DNA from: Burkholderiales bacterium
GTDB lineage: Bacteria; Pseudomonadota; Gammaproteobacteria; Burkholderiales; SG8-39
Assembly (NCBI GenBank): GCA_919902965.1
Contig: CAKKSJ010000396.1
Coordinates: 1 to 12,938, forward strand
Length of the DNA: 12,938 nt
Direction of reading: 5' to 3'
Shown here: positions 1 through 5,640 of the stretch, one piece after another
Position numbering within the stretch: the first letter of the stretch is position 1
Layout of the letters: every line of letters begins with the position of its first letter
Made by a program: the position numbers and the translations under genes
Notes under the pieces: generated by a model
Databases searched by the model: none
What the model was told of the DNA's origin: nothing
Seen by the model: only the letters and a program-made list of their open reading frames with translations

Positions 1-17
1 TGTCCGTCTCGCTGCAT
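1..17 (-). CDS. Possible 5' end of a gene leaving the window
   Basis: On the minus strand an ATG at 17-15 is preceded by a very purine-rich Shine-Dalgarno sequence (GGGGGGAG at 31-24) with a 6-nt spacer. The visible codons read Met-Gln-Arg-Asp-Gly and then the window ends. Only the strong ribosome binding site and start codon support this call; the product cannot be guessed. If real, the gene is transcribed away from the DUF3750 gene, so the region between them would hold divergent promoters. Confidence 0.35.
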
Positions 18-395
18 GGTGAACTCCCCCCTAGTCGCATATTCAAGAAAACGCGCCACTGAAAGCCGGCCCGATTCCGATGGCATTGTCTACGACGAGG
101 ATTACGCACCCGCCCGTCAGGGCCGTCAATAGAGCGTTTGAACATTTTTCCAATATTTGACGTTTGGACGCTGCCAGCTGGAGATTGGTTCCCCCTCGAC
201 ACAAACCGCGGTCCTACCCCTACGCCTGCCTGATCGAGGCCCGGGCCTGCACTTCCGCATGATCGCTCCAACCATACCCGGGTGATCCTGTAGCATAGCG
301 GCCCTCCGCCTTGTGAACCTTCGAATGAGGAACACTGCCGTGGTACCGAGCGAGTGGGTTTCGGCGCGCGTGCGCCAGACTTTCGTCTGATCCCG
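18..395. other. Gene-poor intergenic stretch
   Basis: I see no convincing gene here. The long minus-strand reading frame through this stretch runs antisense into the DUF3750 gene and has low-complexity Arg/Gly/Ala content, so it was discarded. The part from about 137 to 165 is AT-richer than its surroundings and could hold promoter elements, but no -35/-10 pair is good enough to call. The region presumably carries the promoters of the left-edge gene (minus) and the DUF3750 gene (plus). Confidence 0.5.
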
Positions 396-1169
396 GTGAA
401 AATCCGTCTGCACCGGCTGCGTGCTTTTGCCTCCATCATTGCCGGCGGCTTGTTGATTCTGGCCTTTGTGGGCGCCTGTTCCATCAGGGGCGACTGGCGC
501 AGCGCAAGCTCCGAACCGGCAGGGCTTGCGCCCGACCCCGCCGCCGAGCGCGACGCGCTGGTGCAGGTATACGCCGCCCGCACCTGGGGCTGGCGCGGCT
601 ATTTCGGCGTACATACCTGGGTGGCAGTCAAACCGGCCAACGCAGATGCCTACAAGGTCTACGAAGTGATCGGCTGGCGTCTGCGCTCGAGCCAATCAGC
701 CGTGGTAATAGGCGGGCGCCAGCCCGATGCCCGCTGGTACGGCAATCTGCCCGAGTTGATCGCGGAGAAGCGCGGCAAAGGCGTAGCCGGAATCATCGAT
801 CGCATCGACGCGGCGGCCGCGCAGTATCCCTACCCCGATCAGTACTTGCCGTGGCCCGGCCCGAATTCCAACACATTCACCGCCTGGTTGCTGCGCGCAG
901 CGCCGGAATTGAAAGCCGATCTTCCGCCGACCGCCATCGGCAAGGACTATCGGGGTGATGGCTTCGTTTCCAGCGCCCCCATCGGCAGCGGCTACCAACT
1001 TTCGCTGCGCGGCCTGCTAGGCGTAGCCGCCAGCCGCGTCGACGGCCTCGAAGTCAACCTGCTCGGCTTGAATTTCGGGATCAACCCCTTCGATGCTTCG
1101 CTCAAGCTTCCTCTCGTCGGGCGTATCGGTCCTGAGCGTCGGATTGATACCGCCGTCGTAACGCAGTAG
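396..1169 (+). CDS. DUF3750 family protein, probable lipoprotein
   Basis: The protein is about 257 residues from the GTG at 396. The frame is open back to another GTG at 354. I prefer 396 because it gives a compact signal sequence: a basic start (MKIRLHRLR), a hydrophobic stretch and then VGAC with Cys28 as a possible lipidation site. Neither start has a good ribosome binding site. The body matches my knowledge of DUF3750 proteins: an early ARTWGWRG-F-VHTW-AVKP block, a YEV-GWR block, a YPYPDQY-WPGPNSNTFTAW block and a DLPPTAIGKDY block. The biochemical function of this family is not known to me; the signal places it in the periplasm or on a membrane. It is monocistronic and converges on the small RNA/lar operon, with its stop only 12 bp from the T-run of the minus-strand terminator. 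No intrinsic terminator for the plus strand is visible. Confidence 0.8.
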   Translation: MKIRLHRLRAFASIIAGGLLILAFVGACSIRGDWRSASSEPAGLAPDPAAERDALVQVYAARTWGWRGYFGVHTWVAVKPANADAYKVYEVIGWRLRSSQSAVVIGGRQPDARWYGNLPELIAEKRGKGVAGIIDRIDAAAAQYPYPDQYLPWPGPNSNTFTAWLLRAAPELKADLPPTAIGKDYRGDGFVSSAPIGSGYQLSLRGLLGVAASRVDGLEVNLLGLNFGINPFDASLKLPLVGRIGPERRIDTAVVTQ

Positions 1170-1180
1170 GGCGGTGGTGC

Positions 1181-1205
1181 AAAAAAAACCCCCGCCGAAG
1201 CGGGG
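1181..1205 (-). terminator. Rho-independent terminator with UUCG tetraloop
   Basis: Read on the minus strand, a perfect 6-bp stem CCCCGC/GCGGGG closes a UUCG tetraloop (a C(UUCG)G loop, known to be unusually stable). One G and eight T residues follow (1188-1181). The orientation fits the end of the lar operon and of the small RNA just upstream. It is not a terminator for the DUF3750 gene, since no T-run follows the stem on the plus strand. Confidence 0.9.
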
Positions 1206-1258
1206 CAATCTCTGGAGGAGATCGAACATGAAGCACCTGCAGTTTAGCTGACCGGGCA
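1181..1258 (-). ncRNA. Candidate anti-Shine-Dalgarno small RNA
   Basis: A compact RNA of about 78 nt is suggested between the end of larA and the terminator. On the minus strand there is a candidate promoter overlapping the larA 3' end. Then comes an unstructured lead, then a hairpin ATCTC-CTCCA-GAGAT (1219-1205) that displays CUCC in its loop, and at once the UUCG terminator. A loop of C and U bases complementary to ribosome binding sites, followed by a strong terminator, is the architecture of small RNAs that act on Shine-Dalgarno sequences. I recall a betaproteobacterial toxic small RNA family of this kind but cannot confirm membership. The run CUCCUCC could pair perfectly with 7 bases of the larA ribosome binding site (GGAGGAG). 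Alternatively it is simply the 3' UTR of larA, or a processed 3' fragment of that mRNA. Confidence 0.5.
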
Positions 1259-1264
1259 GCGGTG

Positions 1265-1292
1265 TCTATAGGCCAAATGGACTATTCGCGAA
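1265..1292 (-). promoter_or_regulatory. Candidate promoter for the small RNA
   Basis: On the minus strand, TTCGCG (1292-1287, a weak -35 with 3 of 6 consensus bases) and TATAGA (1270-1265, a -10 with 4 of 6) are separated by 16 bp. Transcription would begin near 1260-1257. The -35 lies inside the last codons of larA. The match is modest, so the RNA could instead come from larA read-through. Confidence 0.3.
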
Positions 1293-2574
1293 CTGCCGCA
1301 CGATATTCCGGAACGACGTAAGGCCCCTCCGGTATGACCGCGACGCGCGCATCGCCGCTGCGCAGTACGCTGGCGCGTATGGCTTCGGGCACCGATTCCA
1401 TTTTTCGCACGCAGGTCAGCCCCCAGCCATCGGTCGGCAAGCCGCCGCTATACAGATGCACCGCACCAACGCGCATCGGCTTCAACTGCATCTGCGTCTG
1501 CCATTCGTCGATGTCGGCGTAGCGCTTGGCGCCGATCTCAGCGATGAAGCCTTCGGGCCCCAATCCCAGCAGGCGCCGCTGCGCATCTACGTATTCGGGC
1601 GAGCCCATGCCGTCAGCGCACTCCGACACGATCAACAGATCGCCGCCTGGCGCGAGTATGTCGATCGGCGCCACCATGCCCTTGACCGTCTGGTAATAGG
1701 TCTTGTCCAGCGGATAGCCGGCGGCGCTGGTAACGACTGTGGCGAACCTGCGCGCGACCGGCACCACCGCATAACGGCGGATGAAATCCACCGCCAGCAG
1801 ATGGCTTTCGACCACCTCGCCAAAGTTTACGAAGGACAAATTGCGGTGCTCGTCGATGACCGTGTTCAGCGCCAGCGCGTGGCCCAGTTTGCGCATGATT
1901 TCGAGCTGCTCTTGGTGCAGCGGATTGCCCTCGAGCACGCAATTGGCGGCGAGTGGATTGGCCATGAAGCGCGCGCTGTGAAAAGTGGTAATGGTGTCCT
2001 TGTGCGCAACTCCCGGGGCGATGACCTTGCGCCCGCCCGAGTAGCCCGCCATGAAATGGGGCTCGACCAGGCCGGTGGCGATGCGTACGTCCGCTTCCAC
2101 AAAGCGCCGGTCCAGTTTCACCGGCGTGCCGCGCGACGTCGCGCCCAGATCGACGTGGTCGGCGTCGTTGCGCGCGAAATGATTGAGCACGCGCACCGTC
2201 TGCATCACCCAGGGGTCGCCGATCAGCTCGTCCAGTTCGTCGCCTTCGTTGGGCCGGTGCAAGCCGGTCGCGACCAGGATGGTGATGCCCGCTGCCGGTA
2301 TGCCGGCATCCATGAGCGTGCGCACCAGCAGCGGCAGGAACAAGCCGTTGGGCACGGGGCGGGTGATGTCGCACACCAGGATGCAGGCGCTTTTCGCGCC
2401 GCGCGCCTCCTCGGCCAGCGGCCGCGCGCCTACCGGTGCAGCAAGTGCCGCGCGCACCGCGCCCACCGGGTCGGCAAGCAAGGGCATGTCGGGCTTCCTG
2501 ATCACCGTGACATCCCAGGCCGGATCCAGTTCCAGGGCAAAGGTCCCTTTTCCATATCTCAGATCGATGTGCAT
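1282..2574 (-). CDS. larA: LarA-family nickel-dependent 2-hydroxyacid racemase/epimerase
   Basis: The protein has 430 residues, the usual length for LarA. In the Lactiplantibacillus plantarum lactate racemase, His108, His174, Lys184 and His200 hold the nickel pincer nucleotide and act in catalysis. Here the matching residues are His106 (ATGLHRP), His173 and Lys183 (EPHFMAGYSGGRK) and His199 (TFHSARF), all at nearly identical spacing. The substrate-binding DITR motif is at residues 69-72. The enzyme should therefore carry the NPN cofactor on Lys183 and invert a 2-hydroxyacid carbon by hydride transfer. LarA homologues act on lactate, malate, phenyllactate, sugar acids and others, so the substrate is not certain; larA is used as the family name. 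The ATG at 2574 has a strong ribosome binding site and follows larB by 21 bp. It is the last gene of the operon that makes its cofactor. Confidence 0.92.
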   Translation of the reverse strand: MHIDLRYGKGTFALELDPAWDVTVIRKPDMPLLADPVGAVRAALAAPVGARPLAEEARGAKSACILVCDITRPVPNGLFLPLLVRTLMDAGIPAAGITILVATGLHRPNEGDELDELIGDPWVMQTVRVLNHFARNDADHVDLGATSRGTPVKLDRRFVEADVRIATGLVEPHFMAGYSGGRKVIAPGVAHKDTITTFHSARFMANPLAANCVLEGNPLHQEQLEIMRKLGHALALNTVIDEHRNLSFVNFGEVVESHLLAVDFIRRYAVVPVARRFATVVTSAAGYPLDKTYYQTVKGMVAPIDILAPGGDLLIVSECADGMGSPEYVDAQRRLLGLGPEGFIAEIGAKRYADIDEWQTQMQLKPMRVGAVHLYSGGLPTDGWGLTCVRKMESVPEAIRASVLRSGDARVAVIPEGPYVVPEYRAAVRE

Positions 2575-2578
2575 TGCG

Positions 2579-2587
2579 CCTCCTCCC
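2579..2587 (-). promoter_or_regulatory. Very strong larA ribosome binding site
   Basis: The minus strand reads GGGAGGAGG, then four bases, then the larA ATG. The upstream genes of the operon are translated from overlapping starts with weak sites, so this site may raise LarA above the cofactor-making enzymes. It is also the best nearby partner for the CUCCUCC run of the candidate small RNA at 1181-1258. Confidence 0.75.
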
Positions 2588-2595
2588 GCGAATTT

Positions 2596-3264
2596 TCAGG
2601 CCGCCGGTCCGAATGCGCGCAGCATGCGCAGCGCGACGCAGGCCGCGCCGTAGCCGTTGTCGATATTGACCACCGCCAGCCCCGGCGCGCAGCTTGCAAG
2701 CATCGCGTCCAGCGCAACGCGTCCGCCGCTGGCGACGCCGTAACCCACCGAAGTCGGCAATCCGATCACGCAGGCGCGCACCAGCCCGCCCACAACACTC
2801 AGCAAAGCCGCATCCATGCCGGCGACGACTATCAACACCGGATAGCGACGGATTTCTTCCAGCCGCTCGGTCAGCCGCCACAGGCCTGCGACGCCGATGT
2901 CGTGAAATTCGGCGACCGGCTGCCCATACCAGGCGAGCGTACGCTGCGCCTCGCGCGCCGCGGGCAGATCCGAAGTGCCGGCGGAAAGTATGGCGACGCG
3001 CGCGTCGCCCGCGCCCGCCCGCGCCGCGCCGAAAAATGCAGTGCGCGAGAGCGCATCGTAGTCGAGCAGTGCACGCGCGTCGGCGCATAAATCCTTCAGT
3101 TTTTCTGCGGCAAGTCGGGTCAACAGCAGCCGCGCATTGCGCGCGCGCGCCTCGGCCAGAATGGCCTCGATCTGGCTCGCGTTCTTGCCCGCGCAGAATA
3201 TCGCCTCGTCCAGGCCGACGCGCTCGCCGCGGCCTGCATCAGGGCGCACCTCAGGCACGTTCAT
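2596..3264 (-). CDS. larB: LarB, nicotinic acid adenine dinucleotide carboxylase/hydrolase
   Basis: LarB starts NPN synthesis by carboxylating C5 of the pyridinium ring of NaAD and cleaving its phosphoanhydride. The C-terminal two thirds show the PurE-like fold signatures: AGTSDLPAAREA (95-106), HDIGVAGLWRL (121-131), VVAGMDAALLSVVGGLV (146-162), GLPTSVGYG (168-176) and SCAPGLAVVNIDNGYGAA (191-208). Cys192 probably matches the cysteine (Cys221 in L. plantarum, from memory) that bonds reversibly to the pyridinium. At 222 residues it is shorter than usual (about 245-250): the helical N-terminal segment before the 'DxxRxxR...GK' block is missing. An in-frame TAG three codons upstream of the ATG rules out a longer start. 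It overlaps the end of larE by 14 bp, which suggests translational coupling. Confidence 0.92.
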   Translation of the reverse strand: MNVPEVRPDAGRGERVGLDEAIFCAGKNASQIEAILAEARARNARLLLTRLAAEKLKDLCADARALLDYDALSRTAFFGAARAGAGDARVAILSAGTSDLPAAREAQRTLAWYGQPVAEFHDIGVAGLWRLTERLEEIRRYPVLIVVAGMDAALLSVVGGLVRACVIGLPTSVGYGVASGGRVALDAMLASCAPGLAVVNIDNGYGAACVALRMLRAFGPAA

Positions 3265-4087
3265 TGCCGCGGACTAAAAACGCGCTGCCGTTGCGATACG
3301 GGGCGAAACTCACGCTGCGCGCGAGCCCGGCCCCCGCGAACAGACCGCTGACCTCGCCGGCCAGCTCGGCGCGCCGTTGCGGTTCGATCGCCCCCAGGCT
3401 GGCCGCATCGAGTTCCAGCACCACGCCCGTGGCGCGCACGCGACAGCGCACCGTGCGCGCGGCGACGGCGGCGCCGATCAGGCGCTCGCTTGCATGCACC
3501 AGCGCAAGCGTGGCGGCGTCAATCGCAATGCCGGTTTCGACGCGACTCGACAGACAGGGCGCAGCAGGCAATTCGGCCACTTCGCCCAGCCCCAGGGCGC
3601 GCGCCATGGCGCGCACGCTGTCCTTGTCCGCGCCGACTTCGACAAACGGGTGACGCACGCCGTGTTCGGCAGCGGCGCGCAGGCCGGGGCGATATTCGCC
3701 CAGGTCATCGAGATTCGTGCCCGAAAGCAGTTGCGCAGCGCTGCGCGCGCGTATCGAGGCGTAAAGGCTGGTCTTGCAGTGGAAACACCGGTCGAGCGGA
3801 TTGGCGAGGTAGTCCGCGCGCGCAAACTCGCCCGCATCGAACACCTCCAGGCGCCAGCCGCGCGCTGCCGCCATCGCCTGCACGCGCGCCGTCGCCTCAG
3901 GCGGTACCGCCGGCGACTGCGCGTGAAACATTTTCACTTTGTCCGCCAGTACCGCATGCGCCGCCGCCGCCAGCGTGAGGCTGTCGACGCCGCCGGAGAG
4001 CGCCACGCCGATCTCGCCCGAGACTGCGATCAAAGCCAGGCGCGCATTGAGTTCACTCAGTTTTGCTGGTCCTGCATCACTTGCCAT
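3251..4087 (-). CDS. larE: LarE, ATP-dependent sulfur transferase for NPN synthesis (three-cysteine type)
   Basis: LarE adenylates a carboxylate of the cofactor precursor and then transfers sulfur. From the ATG at 4087 it has 278 residues; the frame is open to a GTG at 4120. I prefer 4087 because it uses ATG, leaves only an 11-bp overlap with larC and begins just before the conserved N-terminal helix. The PP-loop SGGVDS is at about residues 31-36, and SGTNLDDLGEYRPG at about 122-135. Three family cysteines are present: RCFHCK (about 101 and 104) and PCLSSR (about 178). In L. plantarum LarE a single Cys176 gives up its own sulfur. Homologues with three clustered cysteines, such as the Thermotoga enzyme, hold a [4Fe-4S] cluster and can pass on sulfur without being consumed. 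This protein has the cysteines of the latter type. It could be confused with other PP-loop ATPases, but its neighbours make LarE nearly certain. Confidence 0.92.
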   Translation of the reverse strand: MASDAGPAKLSELNARLALIAVSGEIGVALSGGVDSLTLAAAAHAVLADKVKMFHAQSPAVPPEATARVQAMAAARGWRLEVFDAGEFARADYLANPLDRCFHCKTSLYASIRARSAAQLLSGTNLDDLGEYRPGLRAAAEHGVRHPFVEVGADKDSVRAMARALGLGEVAELPAAPCLSSRVETGIAIDAATLALVHASERLIGAAVAARTVRCRVRATGVVLELDAASLGAIEPQRRAELAGEVSGLFAGAGLARSVSFAPYRNGSAFLVRGNERA

Positions 4088-5291
4088 GCCTGGCTTCCCG
4101 TTCCAGCGCCGCTGTTTCACTCGCGCGGCGCAAACGCTCGCGGCCGTCGCGGTCGCCGCCGGCGCTCACGTTCTCGCTTTCGGCCTTGGCAGTCAGGACA
4201 CCACCCGGCCGCCGCGCCAGTTTAACCCGCACGGCCGCGCCTGCCGCGCCCGCTACGGTGGTCTCTTTGCGCTCGAGCACGCTGCGCGCGACCAATTGAT
4301 GGCGCACGCCCAGCGTCGCGGTCTCTGCGAAGCAGGCGGCGAGGATCGCGGCGAGTTGCGGCGGCTGCGCCAGCACCTGCACCTGCGCCGCCATGCGGCC
4401 CTTTTTGCCGAACACCGGGCTTTGCAAGACGTCGAGCACACCTTCGCAGGCGCGCAACCGGTCCAGACCCAGCGCCAGGTCTTCCGCGGTCTGATCGTCG
4501 ACCTCGAAGGCCAGCAGCGCGACCTCATCGGCAATCGGCGCATCGCTCAGGTCGAAGGCGAGCACGCGCAAGACATTGGCGCGGCCCGGCAGCTTGCGCG
4601 CGCCAAAACCCAGGCCCGAGGCGGCGAGCCGTCCCGCACGCGGCCCGGCGCCGGACACGCAAGCGAGGTGGCGCAGAATCGCGGCCCCGGTAGGCGTAAC
4701 GCGCTCTCCGGGCAGGCCGTCGTCAGCGAACACAAAGCCTTGCAGCAGCTTGACCACGGCCGGCGCGGGCACGGGCAGCGCCCCATGCGCGCTCTGCACG
4801 CTGCCCGAGCCCAGCGGTAGCGCGCCGACCGACCAGGTCGCGGGCGCGAGCGCCTCGATGATCCAGGCGGCGCCGACGATGTCGGCAATGGAATCCAGCG
4901 CGCCGACCTCATGGAATTCGACTTCGTCCACGCTGACGCCATGCACCGCGGCTTCGGCCTCCGCGAGGATGGCAAATATGGCTAGGGCGCGCGCAGCCAC
5001 GGCCGTATCCAGGCCCATGGCCGCAATGGCGGCGCGGATCGCGGCCAGGCCGCGGTGATGATGGTGACCCATGCCTGATCCGGCGGAATCGGCGGGCAGG
5101 CTGAGTTCGAAGCGCCGCCCGCTGAGCACGCCGTCATTGTGCGCAAGCAAAGCGTAGCTTGCACCTGGCGGAAGGCCAAGCCTGGCCAGCGCGGTGTCCA
5201 TGCCCGCGGCGAGTTCGGGATAGGCATCGAGCAGCGCAGCGATGAACATGTCGCCGGCGATGCCGCCGACCGGATCTAGATGTAGGTGCAT
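4077..5291 (-). CDS. larC: LarC, CTP-dependent nickel insertase (single-frame, full length)
   Basis: LarC inserts nickel into the dithio-nicotinic precursor, completing NPN. From the ATG at 5291 it has 404 residues. I reject the in-frame ATG at 5390 because the extra 33 residues are Ala-rich and unlike the family, and that ATG overlaps a good -10 element; the family's MHLHLDPVGGIAGDMF start lies at 5291. Visible blocks are GGIAGDMFIAALLDA (9-23), a His tract GMGHHHHRG (about 74-82), FHEVGALDSIADIVG (126-140), PVPAPAVVKLLQG (173-185), VTPTGAAIL (198-206), the LarC2-type VDDQTAEDL (264-272), GKKGRM (295-300) and TLGVRHQLVARSVLER (326-341). In L. plantarum the two halves lie in different frames joined by programmed frameshifting; here they are one frame. 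No clear ribosome binding site precedes 5291. It is the first gene of the operon and overlaps larE by 11 bp. Confidence 0.92.
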   Translation of the reverse strand: MHLHLDPVGGIAGDMFIAALLDAYPELAAGMDTALARLGLPPGASYALLAHNDGVLSGRRFELSLPADSAGSGMGHHHHRGLAAIRAAIAAMGLDTAVAARALAIFAILAEAEAAVHGVSVDEVEFHEVGALDSIADIVGAAWIIEALAPATWSVGALPLGSGSVQSAHGALPVPAPAVVKLLQGFVFADDGLPGERVTPTGAAILRHLACVSGAGPRAGRLAASGLGFGARKLPGRANVLRVLAFDLSDAPIADEVALLAFEVDDQTAEDLALGLDRLRACEGVLDVLQSPVFGKKGRMAAQVQVLAQPPQLAAILAACFAETATLGVRHQLVARSVLERKETTVAGAAGAAVRVKLARRPGGVLTAKAESENVSAGGDRDGRERLRRASETAALEREARHGK

Positions 5292-5388
5292 AGGGACACA
5301 AATCGGATTAGCTGAGGCGAACGCCGCCGCAGCGACCGCATCGGTCCCGGCGCATTGCTGTGCTTGGACGCTCGGTGCGGCGGTTTTC

Positions 5389-5394
5389 ATTTTA
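5389..5394 (-). promoter_or_regulatory. Candidate -10 element for the lar operon
   Basis: The minus strand reads TAAAAT (5 of 6 bases of the sigma-70 -10 consensus). No convincing -35 lies 16-18 bp upstream, so an activator may be needed; the adjacent LuxR-type protein is an obvious candidate, by inference only. Transcription from here would give a leader of about 90 nt before the larC ATG at 5291 and would exclude the upstream ATG at 5390. Confidence 0.35.
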
Positions 5395-5449
5395 TCACCG
5401 TCACTTGGCTTCGTTGCGGCGTTGCGAGGACGGGCGCCTGCCCAGTCCT

Positions 5450-5572
5450 ATGCGACAACGCCAATTTGAACCGCCTGACCGGGCCCACTACACCGGCGCT
5501 CGAAGCTACACTCCGGGTGAAGCCGTGAACCTAGGCATCCAGCCGCAGCAGATCCGCGTGTTCGGGCGCTAG
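5450..5572 (+). pseudogene. Possible remnant of an ABC-transporter ATPase C-terminus (TOBE-like)
   Basis: A plus-strand frame ending in TAG at 5572 finishes with the segment TPGEAVNLGIQPQQIRVFGR. Its pattern (pro-Gly-x-x-V-x-L-x-I-x-P-x-x-I-x-V-F) is like the last beta strands of TOBE domains at the end of importer ATPases. Only about 35 residues look meaningful; nothing upstream in any frame continues the domain, so if real it is a decayed fragment. Chance resemblance in a GC-rich non-coding region is the main alternative. Confidence 0.2.
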
Positions 5573-5640
5573 TTGGCCGCGAGCGCGAGCGGCGCGCAAC
5601 GCCGATCGCGTTGGTCTATAGGTCGCGCGTGGCGCCTGGC

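Larger units (their letters stand above)
5292..5640. other. Intergenic region between luxR-type gene and larC
   Basis: This 349-bp stretch has no complete gene. It probably holds the lar operon promoter (see the -10 at 5389-5394). A hairpin CAACGC-loop-GCGTTG at 5597-5613 lies just downstream of the regulator's stop but has no T-run, so it is a weak terminator at best. A 9-bp string GTCTATAGG (5614-5622, plus-strand reading) recurs at 1264-1272, where it is part of the candidate small-RNA promoter. A short frame at 5450-5572 resembles the end of an ABC ATPase. Confidence 0.5.

Noticed and set aside
1211..1250. Short plus-strand peptide MKHLQFS with a GGAGGAG ribosome binding site
   Set aside because: It looks like a leader peptide but has no downstream plus-strand gene to control. 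The GGAGGAG is better explained as the complement of the anti-SD loop of the minus-strand RNA.
1456..3090. Long plus-strand open frame of 544 codons over larA and larB
   Set aside because: It is antisense to two genes with clear family motifs. Its translation is rich in Arg, His and Ala without any recognisable domain, as expected from a GC-rich shadow frame.
3377..4820. Overlapping plus-strand frames across larE and larC
   Set aside because: They are Arg/Ala-rich shadows of the lar genes, without ribosome binding sites or domains.
5292..5390. N-terminal extension of LarC by 33 residues
   Set aside because: It is Ala-rich and unlike the family N-terminus, its ATG overlaps a -10-like TAAAAT and it has no ribosome binding site. 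The family start is at 5291.
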